From: Clostridia bacterium
GTDB taxonomy: Bacteria > Bacillota > Clostridia > Christensenellales > Borkfalkiaceae
Reading direction: 5' to 3'
NCBI GenBank assembly: GCA_017628935.1
Contig: JAGBYC010000094.1
Span: forward strand, 1 to 8,110
DNA length: 8,110 bases
In this document: piece after piece, positions 1-5,853 of the stretch
Numbering within the stretch: the stretch's first letter is position 1
Layout of the letters: every line of letters begins with the position of its first letter
Notes under the pieces: model-generated
Told to the model about the DNA's origin: nothing
Seen by the model: the letters and a program-made list of their open reading frames with translations, nothing else
Databases searched by the model: none
Made by a program: the position numbers and the translations under genes

Positions 1-25
1 AAAAGCACATTGTACATTTTTTTAC

Positions 26-54
26 TTGACAAAGGCACAATGTGCCTTTAAAAT
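26..54 (+). promoter_or_regulatory. Sigma-A-type promoter of the zinc-ribbon membrane protein gene
   Basis: A consensus -35 box TTGACA (26-31) is followed after exactly 17 bp by a -10 box TAAAAT (49-54). This predicts a start near position 61 and a leader of about 24 nt containing the SD AAAGGAG. A second candidate -10, TATAAT at 54-59, has a spacer of 22 bp and is less likely to work with this -35. The spacer is filled by a perfect palindrome, so the promoter is very probably repressed by a DNA-binding protein. Confidence 0.75.
31..49. promoter_or_regulatory. 19-bp palindromic operator inside the promoter spacer
   Basis: AAAGGCACA-A-TGTGCCTTT is a perfect 9-bp inverted repeat around one base, lying between the -35 and -10 boxes and touching both. 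A protein bound here would block RNA polymerase. A degenerate copy, aaaagcaca-t-tgtacattt (1-19; 7 of 9 half-site positions pair), sits 30 bp upstream centre to centre, about three helical turns, so both would lie on the same DNA face. The architecture suits a dimeric helix-turn-helix repressor such as a TetR-, MarR- or BlaI-type protein, but no regulator gene is visible and the family cannot be assigned from the site alone. Confidence 0.65.
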
Positions 55-84
55 ATAATTATCTTACACAAAGGAGAATATATT

Positions 85-384
85 ATGTATTGCACAAAAT
101 GTGGCACAGAAATTGACGATGAAGCAATAATTTGCCCTGCTTGTGGTTGTAAAACAGCAAACTTTACACTTGTTGTAACACCTAAAGAAGAAGTTAAAAC
201 TTCAAATGGAATAGCAGTTGCCGGTTTTATTTGTTCGTTCTTTATTCCGTTACTTGGCTGGGTTTTTGGTGGGATAGGTTTAGCAAGAGCAAACAAAAGA
301 AATGGGAAAGGCAAAGGGTTCTCTATTGCTTCAATAATAATTGCGACGGTAATGTTTTTTGCCTATTGTTACCAATATTTATAA
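85..384 (+). CDS. Zinc-ribbon, DUF4190-like small membrane protein
   Basis: A 99-residue protein of unknown function. Residues 2-23 form a zinc ribbon with two knuckles, C3-x2-C6 and C17-P-x-C20-G, which normally bind one structural Zn in the cytoplasm. After a polar linker (24-41) come two hydrophobic segments, about 42-67 and 78-97, separated by a basic turn (residues 68-78, rich in R, K, N and G). The pattern GIAVAGF...GWVFGGIGLARAN...GKGFSIAS resembles the DUF4190 two-helix membrane domain, which is often fused to an N-terminal zinc ribbon in Firmicutes. The ATG follows AAAGGAG (70-76) at good spacing. The gene is monocistronic, with its own promoter and terminator. The tight operator in the promoter suggests an induced role, perhaps stress-related, but that is inference. 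Confidence is high that the gene is real and low for any function. Confidence 0.85.
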   Translation: MYCTKCGTEIDDEAIICPACGCKTANFTLVVTPKEEVKTSNGIAVAGFICSFFIPLLGWVFGGIGLARANKRNGKGKGFSIASIIIATVMFFAYCYQYL

Positions 385-394
385 AATTTATATT

Positions 395-419
395 ACGGAA
401 CTCAATTCCGTGCTTTTTT
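395..419 (+). terminator. Rho-independent terminator of the zinc-ribbon gene
   Basis: Stem ACGGAA (395-400) pairs with TTCCGT (406-411) around the loop CTCAA, followed by gc and six T residues (414-419). The stem is short, but position and T-run fit a terminator ten bases after the stop codon. Its 3' arm and tail (ccgtgctttttt) recur in the terminator at 5854-5884. The next promoter's -35 box starts two bases after the T-run. Confidence 0.75.
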
Positions 420-420
420 A

Positions 421-449
421 TTGACTAAACTTTATAAAAATGCTAAAAT
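421..449 (+). promoter_or_regulatory. Extended -10 promoter of the cobalamin-riboswitch operon
   Basis: TTGACT (421-426), a 17-bp spacer and TAAAAT (444-449), preceded by the extended -10 element TG (441-442). The predicted start near 456 falls about 10 nt before the first paired base of the riboswitch aptamer, exactly where a riboswitch transcript should begin. Confidence 0.75.
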
Positions 450-465
450 AATATTAACTTAATAA

Positions 466-586
466 CTTTTCGGTCAAGTGAGTAAAAAGTAACTTGTTTG
501 TAGGGGAATAACGGTGCAAGTCCGTTGCAACAGCCATTACCGTAATTAAAGCGCAGTCTATTTAAGTCGGAATACCTAACGAAAGG
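466..586 (+). promoter_or_regulatory. Cobalamin (B12) riboswitch aptamer
   Basis: This stretch carries the conserved core of cobalamin riboswitches. It has GGGAA (503-507), then GGTGCAAGTCC (513-523), GCAACAGCC (527-535) and ACCGTAA (539-545), and a B12 box AAGTCGGAATACCTAAC (564-580) that fits the degenerate consensus. Supporting helices are visible: a closing stem 466-472 with 580-586 (one G-U pair), caagt/acttg (475-479 with 492-496), and ACGGT/ACCGT (511-515 with 539-543). The RNA is expected to bind adenosyl- or another cobalamin and switch off the downstream genes when B12 is plentiful. A terminator platform follows at 641-674. The whole 385-701 gap is accounted for by terminator, promoter, aptamer and platform. 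The aptamer subclass was not determined. Confidence 0.9.
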
Positions 587-640
587 TAAAAATAACGTAT
601 TTTCGGGCAAAGGAGAATTACGCCAGTAAGGGTTTAAGTT

Positions 641-674
641 GCGCCAACGTTATTTTGTTGGCGCAGATTTTTTT
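641..674 (+). terminator. Riboswitch expression-platform terminator
   Basis: A perfect 8-bp GC-rich stem, GCGCCAAC (641-648) with GTTGGCGC (657-664), loop GTTATTTT, then a T-run (668-674). Its position between the B12 aptamer and the first gene marks it as the regulated terminator. A 10-nt segment at 589-598 (aaaataacgt) is exactly complementary to 647-656, which covers the loop and the last two bases of the 5' arm, so it is a candidate antiterminator strand. Confidence 0.85.
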
Positions 675-701
675 AATCAACCTTACTAGCGAAAAATTAT
701 T

Positions 702-1124
702 ATGAAAAAACTTTTTACCTTGCTACTTACGTTAATGGTAGCGCTAACTTGCACCCTTATATCAGCGTGCAAAAAAGAACCTTTAGTTGTTAAAGAAAGT
801 GACACTTACGTTGTTATTAACGTAGAAAACGCCACCGAAAACCAAACTTTAGCAGGTTATATGCTTTCTTTAACTGAATATCAAGATATGTTCGTTATTG
901 AAAACGGTATGGTTACGTCAATTAACGGCTTATCAAATTCAGATGAAACGTATTCGTATTGGATGATTTACACTAACGATTATAGTGAAGACGTTTCTAA
1001 CGAGGCTTATGGAACTATTGACTATAACGGCACTATTTACTATTCGGCGGCGTGGGGCGCAGAAAGTTTAGTTGTTAAAAACGGATATTCGTATATCTTT
1101 ATTTATCAAACGTTCTCGTTATGA
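702..1124 (+). CDS. DUF4430 (transcobalamin-like) lipoprotein, probable corrinoid-binding
   Basis: A 140-residue secreted lipoprotein. Residues 1-22 are a signal peptide (MKK, then a hydrophobic core) ending in the lipobox I20-S-A-C23, so Cys23 should be lipidated and the protein anchored outside the membrane. The mature part (about 35-140) matches the DUF4430 fold, the domain related to the C-terminal beta-domain of transcobalamin and intrinsic factor. Hallmarks are a 'V-T-S-I-N-G' turn (71-76), YSYWMIYTN (84-92), and the closing NGYSYIFIY (127-135). It is the first gene after the B12 riboswitch and overlaps the ECF S-component by 4 bp (ATGA), so the two are translationally coupled. I infer that it captures cobalamin or a precursor for the transporter. 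The start is fixed by the signal peptide, yet no SD lies directly upstream. Binding specificity is not proven by the sequence. Confidence 0.85.
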   Translation: MKKLFTLLLTLMVALTCTLISACKKEPLVVKESDTYVVINVENATENQTLAGYMLSLTEYQDMFVIENGMVTSINGLSNSDETYSYWMIYTNDYSEDVSNEAYGTIDYNGTIYYSAAWGAESLVVKNGYSYIFIYQTFSL

Positions 1125-1642
1125 AAACTGCTAAAGAAATAGCCGTAATGGGCGTATTCGTAGCCCTACTTATCGGTGGACAATTTGTACTAAGTGGAAT
1201 ACAAGGAATAGAAGTAGTTACCGTATTAATAACCAGTTTTTGCTTTTATTTTGGGTTAAAAAGGGGAATTATCGTGGCAACGGCGTTCTCACTTTTAAGG
1301 TGCTTTATATTTGGGTTTTTCCCGCAAGTAATAACCTTATACTTAGTGTATTATAACCTTATAGCCGTAGTTTTTGGGTTAATAGGTAAGGCGTTTAAAA
1401 AATTGCTTTCTATTAAAAAACTAATTGTAGTTATATCTGCCACGCTTTTTAGCACGGCGTTATTTACGGTGTTAGACGTAGGCTTAACTTGGGTGTTTTA
1501 CGGCTTAACTGAAAACGCAGTTAAAGTGTATTTTATAGCAAGTATGCCAACCTTAATTACTCAACTAATATGCGTTATGGTAACGGTAGCGTTACTATTT
1601 ATTCCACTTTTAAAAGTGTATAAAACCATAAAATTAAACTAA
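1121..1642 (+). CDS. ECF transporter S component, probable cobalamin (CbrT-like)
   Basis: A 173-residue polytopic membrane protein, the usual size for substrate-specific S subunits of energy-coupling factor transporters. About six membrane segments are visible, near residues 6-27, 29-47, 49-68, 70-90, 100-128 and 140-165. Helix 1 carries small-xxx-small spacing (A4/A8, G11/A15) like the surface that contacts EcfT. The helix 1-2 region (GQFVLSGIQGIEVVTVLI) resembles the CbrT cobalamin family. S subunits import vitamins only together with EcfT and two ATPases. None is encoded here, so this is a group II type sharing a module encoded elsewhere. The B12 riboswitch and the overlap with the DUF4430 lipoprotein support cobalamin or a cobalamin precursor (for example a CblT-like dimethylbenzimidazole transporter) as substrate. 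The family is confident; the substrate is inferred from context. Confidence 0.85.
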   Translation: MKTAKEIAVMGVFVALLIGGQFVLSGIQGIEVVTVLITSFCFYFGLKRGIIVATAFSLLRCFIFGFFPQVITLYLVYYNLIAVVFGLIGKAFKKLLSIKKLIVVISATLFSTALFTVLDVGLTWVFYGLTENAVKVYFIASMPTLITQLICVMVTVALLFIPLLKVYKTIKLN

Positions 1643-1643
1643 A

Positions 1644-1680
1644 AAATTCCCGTGAAAAGTTAGGCTTTTTACGGGAATTT
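1644..1680. terminator. Bidirectional terminator between the B12 operon and the ferritin-like gene
   Basis: The arms aaattcccgt (1644-1653) and acgggaattt (1671-1680) pair fully. The helix continues inward through a G-U pair and AAAAG/CTTTT (1655-1659 with 1665-1669), giving about 16 bp around the loop TTAGG. The A-run at 1641-1646 gives a good U-tract for the minus-strand gene; the plus-strand tail (TTTT, 1678-1681) is shorter. It serves the convergent ends of both genes. Confidence 0.85.
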
Positions 1681-1687
1681 TAATATA

Positions 1688-2932
1688 TTATTTACCTTTT
1701 ACACGTGCAATTTCATAGTTGTCAAACTTTCTATCGCGTAGCGCAGTAATAGGGTGTGGCGCAGTTTCATAGCGAAGGTCCGTGCCGTTTTTAGTAATAT
1801 AGTCTTTAATAATTTTATGGCTTGGCACTTTAAGTGGGTTAGCGCCGATATAAGTTTTTTGATATTTAAAATACGGGTGCGAAGGTGGTAAATCGTTAAC
1901 GTCAATATATTCTAAACCAAAAGTGTTAAGGCGAACGCTTTCAAGCACCTCACGAACGTATTTTTTATTTTCCTTAAAATCAAGTAGTTCAGGAAAGTCA
2001 GGTTCGCTAAACTCTTCGCTATAATGTTTGCCTTCGTATTTTTGTAAAAGGTCGCTTACAACTTTAAGGTGGTAAACTTCCGTTTCATAGTGGCGTTCCC
2101 AAACCTCTTTAATGCGAGCGTCTTTTTCCGTTTGCATACACGAATAGTACAAATAACATTCAACGTATTCGTTCATAAGCGCGCATTCAAGCCACGACTT
2201 AGTTGGGTCTTTTAAACTTTCGTAGCCGGAAACGTGCTGTTCTTCTATCATAGCAATTTCGCTATACAAACGACGACCGTGTTCTTTATGGTAAAAACTA
2301 CCTACGTTCATATAGTAGTTCATAGTTTGCTGTTCAGCACCCGTAATAATTGAAACGGCAAGTTTAGTAAGTGGGTTTGCCGTGTTAGAATTGATAGGCG
2401 TTTTTAAGTCTTGCATAGGAGCGCGTGGCTCACTTATAGTAGGTCTACCCGGCATAATTTCGGTGTAACTACCTATTAACTTTTTATAGTTTTGCTTTTC
2501 GTCCATTTCAAGCATATCGGTAAACCGATAAAGATGGTCGAAGTCTTCAAGTAAAGCAAAATCAAGTTGCTTTTTAACTACGCTGTTTTTCTCACGCTTT
2601 GCTAAAATAGCAGTAAGGTCAACGGCAAGTTGTTCGTACGACAAGGTAGTTTCAAGAATGCTTTCGTTAACGGGTTTTAGCGACGCAATTCGTTTTTGTT
2701 GAAGTTGTTCGCTACGCCTAATTTCAGCAATAACTTTCAAAACGTCTTTGTTTTTGCAGTGTCTTGCAAACTGATGGTAAAACCAGTTAGATTCAAACTC
2801 TGTGCCGTTCATTAAAATTATACGCGTTTTAGTGTACGGGTCGGTGGCGTACTTGTCGTAACTTTTTAGTGAAAGAGCGTTTAACGGATAGTATAAACTT
2901 TTTTGTTTTGCTTTTAATTCAAAAGGGTTCAT
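1688..2932 (-). CDS. Tandem ferritin-like domain protein (putative diiron/manganese)
   Basis: A 414-residue soluble protein with no signal peptide that I recognise only as ferritin-like. The C-terminal bundle (about 187-297) has the full diiron ligand pattern on four helices: E200 in helix 1, E230-x2-H233 in helix 2, E255 or E258 in helix 3, and E285-x2-H288 in helix 4. The N-terminal half (about 40-140) looks like a second bundle with partly altered ligands: E45/E47, E75 with Q78 where His is expected, E100, and D130-x2-H133. A tail rich in aromatic, Pro and His residues (340-414) follows. Rubrerythrins and Mn catalases share this fold, but no rubredoxin motif is present. The ATG has a strong SD, GGAGG, at 2940-2944 (minus strand). 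The gene stands alone, divergent from the sugar-acid operon and convergent with the B12 operon. Peroxide or O2 defence is a reasonable guess, not shown. Confidence 0.7.
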   Translation of the reverse strand: MNPFELKAKQKSLYYPLNALSLKSYDKYATDPYTKTRIILMNGTEFESNWFYHQFARHCKNKDVLKVIAEIRRSEQLQQKRIASLKPVNESILETTLSYEQLAVDLTAILAKREKNSVVKKQLDFALLEDFDHLYRFTDMLEMDEKQNYKKLIGSYTEIMPGRPTISEPRAPMQDLKTPINSNTANPLTKLAVSIITGAEQQTMNYYMNVGSFYHKEHGRRLYSEIAMIEEQHVSGYESLKDPTKSWLECALMNEYVECYLYYSCMQTEKDARIKEVWERHYETEVYHLKVVSDLLQKYEGKHYSEEFSEPDFPELLDFKENKKYVREVLESVRLNTFGLEYIDVNDLPPSHPYFKYQKTYIGANPLKVPSHKIIKDYITKNGTDLRYETAPHPITALRDRKFDNYEIARVKGK

Positions 2933-3040
2933 AAATTTTCCTCCACGCTAATTATTGCCAACAAAACGCCTAAGCAAACGAAAAAAGCAAAAAATTTTTA
3001 ATAGTTTTTGATAAAAAAACTAAATAGTGCGTTTTAGTGC

Positions 3041-3069
3041 TTGAATTTAACTAAAAATAGTGATACAAT
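3041..3069 (+). promoter_or_regulatory. Extended -10 promoter of the sugar-acid operon
   Basis: TTGAAT (3041-3046), a 17-bp spacer and TACAAT (3064-3069), with TG one base before the -10 (3061-3062). Transcription would begin near 3076, giving a short leader that keeps the SD GAGG (3080-3083). Copies of TAGTG lie at 3025, 3035, 3058 and 3076, the first two one helical turn apart just upstream of -35, and may bind a regulator. Confidence 0.75.
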
Positions 3070-3092
3070 GTAGTTTAGTGAGGATTTTAAAA

Positions 3093-4076
3093 ATGAAAGT
3101 TGCAATTATAGGCGTAGGCGAAATCTCAAAACTTCATATAAATGCATTGATACAAGCAGGCGAACAAATCGTTGCGCTTTGCGATATTATTCCTAGTAAG
3201 TGCGAATTAGCAAATAAAGAATTTTCTTTAAACGCTAAAATTTACGCTGACTATAAAAAAATGTTAGCCGACGAAGATATTGACGCAGTGCATATTTGTA
3301 CTCCACATTATCTTCACGCAGAAATGGTAATTAACGCGCTTAATAAAAACGTTAACATATTATGTGAAAAACCACTTGCTATTTCTTTAACCGAACTTGA
3401 CGAAATTGAAGTGGCAGTTAAAAACAGCACGGCAATTTTAGGCGTGTGCCAACAAAACAGGTATAACGACGCGTCGCGTTTTGCTAAAACATATTTTAGC
3501 GACAAAAAAATTACGTCTGCATACGGCTCACTTATTTGGAAGCGCGATGCCGACTATTATAATTCAGGCATCTGGCGTGGCAAAAAAGCAACAGAGGGTG
3601 GCGGGGTTATGATAAACCAAGCCCTTCACACCTTAGATATGTTACAATGGATTACGGGTATGCCTATTAGCGTAGTTGCAACTACTAACAACCACGCGCT
3701 TAAAAACGTAATTGACGTTGAAGACACGGCTTTTGGCATTTTCAAAATTGATGATGAAAGAAACTTCGTTGTAACGGCAACAAACTCTGCAAAATATAGT
3801 TTTCCTATCGTACTTGGTTTTGCAAGCGAAAACGACGTTATGCAAATTACTATGGACAACGTTATTTTAAACGGTAACTTCTACGTTAAGAAAGACGGAA
3901 CGTCAGTTATCGGTAAAGAAGTTTGGGGCACGGGTCACGTAAAACTTATTAAAGATTTTTACAATAAACTTAGTAAAGGCGAAAAATTCCCGATTGACTT
4001 TTACGAGGCGTCTAAAGTGGTTAAACTTATTTTGGCGCTTTACTCGTCAAACGGAAATGAAATATTTATTAAATAA
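3093..4076 (+). CDS. Gfo/Idh/MocA-family NAD(P)-dependent oxidoreductase
   Basis: A 327-residue sugar or sugar-acid dehydrogenase-type protein. An N-terminal Rossmann fold shows G7-V-G9-E-I-S, with D31 at the end of the second strand (suggesting NAD preference), and the family motif E92-K93-P94 holding the catalytic lysine. The C-terminal alpha/beta domain has W161-R-G and the GGGVMINQALHTLD stretch (169-182), with H179 and D182 at the usual active-site positions. A GTG at 3060 would add 11 residues, but it precedes the promoter's -10 box, while the ATG at 3093 follows GAGG at 9 nt and starts cleanly with strand 1 (MKVAIIG), so 3093 is chosen. It is first in an operon with eda (9 bp gap) and kdgK, which points to oxidation or epimerisation of a sugar acid upstream of 2-keto-3-deoxygluconate. 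The exact substrate cannot be read from sequence. Confidence 0.88.
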   Translation: MKVAIIGVGEISKLHINALIQAGEQIVALCDIIPSKCELANKEFSLNAKIYADYKKMLADEDIDAVHICTPHYLHAEMVINALNKNVNILCEKPLAISLTELDEIEVAVKNSTAILGVCQQNRYNDASRFAKTYFSDKKITSAYGSLIWKRDADYYNSGIWRGKKATEGGGVMINQALHTLDMLQWITGMPISVVATTNNHALKNVIDVEDTAFGIFKIDDERNFVVTATNSAKYSFPIVLGFASENDVMQITMDNVILNGNFYVKKDGTSVIGKEVWGTGHVKLIKDFYNKLSKGEKFPIDFYEASKVVKLILALYSSNGNEIFIK

Positions 4077-4085
4077 GGAGATAGT

Positions 4086-4670
4086 ATGGAAGTTAAAGTT
4101 GTTCCAGTTGTAGTTATTAAAAATATTGAAGACACTATTCCAACTTTAAAAGCGCTTTGCGACGGTAACTTACCAGTTGCTGAAATCACTTTTAGAACTG
4201 CTTGTGCTGAAGAGGCAATTCGTTTAGGTGTAAAAACCTTCCCTGATATGTATATCGGTGCGGGTACGGTTATTAACCTTGACCAAGCAAAACGCGCAGT
4301 TGGTGCAGGTGCAAAATTTATTGTTTCACCAGGCTTAAGTGAAGAAGTAGCCCTTTATTGTAAAGAAATGGGCATTACTTACTACCCAGGTTGTATAACT
4401 CCAACTGAAATTATGAAGGCAATTTCACTTGGAATTGACGTAATTAAATTCTTCCCTGCAGGTGTGTTTGGTGGCTTAAAAGCAATTAAAGCTTTAGCAG
4501 GTCCGTTCCCACAAATTAAATTTTTACCAACAGGTGGCGTTGACGCGTCTAACTTAAAAGAGTTTTTAGATTACGAAAAAATTTACGCCGTTGGTGGTAG
4601 TTGGATGATGAAAGGCGATATCGTTGAAAATTGCCTTGAAATAAACAAAATTATTAAAGGAGAAAATTAA
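4086..4670 (+). CDS. eda: 2-dehydro-3-deoxyphosphogluconate (KDPG) aldolase
   Basis: This class I aldolase splits 2-keto-3-deoxy-6-phosphogluconate into pyruvate and glyceraldehyde 3-phosphate in the cytosol. The 194 residues form one TIM barrel with the expected signatures: E33 and R37 in AEITFRT, the phosphate/carboxylate loop G58-A-G-T61, SPG (81-83), YYPG (99-102), the Schiff-base lysine K121 in IKFFPAG, PTGG (148-151) and GGSWM (170-174). It is roughly ten residues shorter at the N-terminus than many Eda proteins. An in-frame stop (that of the preceding gene) lies just upstream, so no longer start exists. The SD AAGGAG (4075-4080) overlaps the stop codon of the upstream gene. Some relatives also accept 6-phospho-2-keto-3-deoxygalactonate, but the adjacent KDG kinase favours the KDPG reaction. 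Confidence 0.95.
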   Translation: MEVKVVPVVVIKNIEDTIPTLKALCDGNLPVAEITFRTACAEEAIRLGVKTFPDMYIGAGTVINLDQAKRAVGAGAKFIVSPGLSEEVALYCKEMGITYYPGCITPTEIMKAISLGIDVIKFFPAGVFGGLKAIKALAGPFPQIKFLPTGGVDASNLKEFLDYEKIYAVGGSWMMKGDIVENCLEINKIIKGEN

Positions 4671-4671
4671 T

Positions 4672-5694
4672 ATGGCAAATATCGTTACTTTTGGTGAACT
4701 TATGTTACGATTAGCACCTAACGGTTACTTACGTTTCGTTCAAAGCGAAGAATTTCAAGCAACTTTTGGTGGTGCAGAAGCAAACGTAGCCGTATCACTT
4801 GCAAACTACGGTGAAGACGTAGCGTTTTTAACAAAACTTCCTACGCACGAAATAGGTCAAATGGCAGTTAACTCTGTTAGAAAATTCGGCGTTGATACGT
4901 CGCTTATCGTACGTGGTGGCGATAGAGTTGGTATTTACTATTGCGAAAAAGGTGCGTCACAACGCCCAAGTAAAGTAGTTTACGACCGTGCTAATTCTTC
5001 TATTGCAACAGCAACTAAAGAAGATTTTGATTTCGACAAAATTTTAAAAGGCGCAAAATGGTTCCACTTTACTGGTATTACGCCAGCCCTTTCAGACGGT
5101 ATGGCAGAAATTACCCTTACAGCCGTTAAAAAAGCAAAAGAACTTGGCTTAACAACTTCTTGCGACCTTAACTACCGTAAAAAATTATGGTCTAAACAAA
5201 AAGCAGGCGAAGTAATGGGCGAAATTATGAAATACGTTGATTACTGTATCGCTAACGAAGAAGATGCGAAAGACGTTTTCGGTATCGAAGCCGATAATAC
5301 TGATATTTACTCTGGTAAACTTAATCACGAAGGTTACGTTTCAGTTGCTGAAAAATTAACTGCACGCTTTGGTTTCAAAGGCGTTGCTATCACTTTACGT
5401 GAAAGCCTTTCTGCTAACGACAATAACTGGTCTGCTATGCTTTATACGGGTGGCAAAGCGTACTTCTCTAAAAAATACGCTATGCATATCGTTGACCGTG
5501 TAGGTGGTGGCGATAGTTTTGGCGCAGGCTTAATTTACTCGCTTATAAATAATAAAGACGCTCAGTCAGTTATCGAATTTGCCGTTGCTGCAAGTTGCTT
5601 AAAGCACTCTATTGAAGGCGACTACAATATGGTGTCAGTAGCCGAAGTTATGAACTTGGCTGGTGGGGATGCGTCGGGACGCGTTCAAAGATAG
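4672..5694 (+). CDS. kdgK: 2-keto-3-deoxygluconate kinase, PfkB/ribokinase family
   Basis: Phosphorylates 2-keto-3-deoxygluconate with ATP to give KDPG, the substrate of the aldolase encoded just upstream. The 340 residues carry both PfkB signatures: the GGAEANVA motif (33-40) near the N-terminus and DRVGGGDSFGAG (275-286), where D281 is the catalytic base and the glycines form the anion hole. CDLNYRKKLW (164-173) and KHSIEGDYNMVS (311-322), followed by the C-terminal GRVQR, are typical of KDG kinases. The ATG follows AAAGGAG (4656-4662), which lies inside the last codons of eda; only one base separates the genes, so they are almost certainly cotranscribed and coupled. A tagatose or fructose kinase is the main alternative, but the neighbour makes that unlikely. 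Confidence 0.93.
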   Translation: MANIVTFGELMLRLAPNGYLRFVQSEEFQATFGGAEANVAVSLANYGEDVAFLTKLPTHEIGQMAVNSVRKFGVDTSLIVRGGDRVGIYYCEKGASQRPSKVVYDRANSSIATATKEDFDFDKILKGAKWFHFTGITPALSDGMAEITLTAVKKAKELGLTTSCDLNYRKKLWSKQKAGEVMGEIMKYVDYCIANEEDAKDVFGIEADNTDIYSGKLNHEGYVSVAEKLTARFGFKGVAITLRESLSANDNNWSAMLYTGGKAYFSKKYAMHIVDRVGGGDSFGAGLIYSLINNKDAQSVIEFAVAASCLKHSIEGDYNMVSVAEVMNLAGGDASGRVQR

Positions 5695-5730
5695 TTTAAC
5701 GCCCCATTTACTTCGTTATGCTTTGTTTCT

Positions 5731-5787
5731 GTAAAATATTGTTGACCCCAATAACCAAAAAGGTTAATTGTTTCCAAAATATTTTAC
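5731..5787. repeat. Long imperfect hairpin in the kdgK-recO intergenic region
   Basis: The outer arms GTAAAATATT (5731-5740) and AATATTTTAC (5778-5787) pair perfectly over 10 bp. Inside, CAATAACC (5749-5756) pairs with GGTTAATTG (5762-5770) over 8 bp with one bulged A around an AAAAA loop. An internal loop separates the two helices. It lies 36 bp after the kdgK stop and 66 bp before the terminator. No T-run follows it, so it is not itself a terminator. It could be a 3'-UTR structure of the sugar operon, a processing site or a remnant of a small inverted-repeat element; the sequence does not decide. Confidence 0.55.
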
Positions 5788-5853
5788 GAGCCTCGCCTAA
5801 CTTGTAACCAAGCCGTTAAAAAGTTTAATAAACTTGCAAAAAATCAAATATTA

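Noticed and set aside
48..314. Long minus-strand open frame opposite the zinc-ribbon gene.
   Set aside because: It lies antisense to a gene with promoter, SD, domain motifs and terminator, has no SD of its own and its protein shows no recognisable pattern.
3002..3022. Hairpin TAGTTTTT/AAAAACTA in the divergent intergenic region.
   Set aside because: The pairing is almost all A-T, it follows no gene end and is not a terminator for either divergent gene; probably compositional.
3060..3092. GTG start giving an 11-residue N-terminal extension of the Gfo/Idh/MocA protein.
   Set aside because: The GTG lies upstream of the extended -10 box, so it would not be transcribed from that promoter. The ATG at 3093 has an SD and begins exactly at the Rossmann strand.
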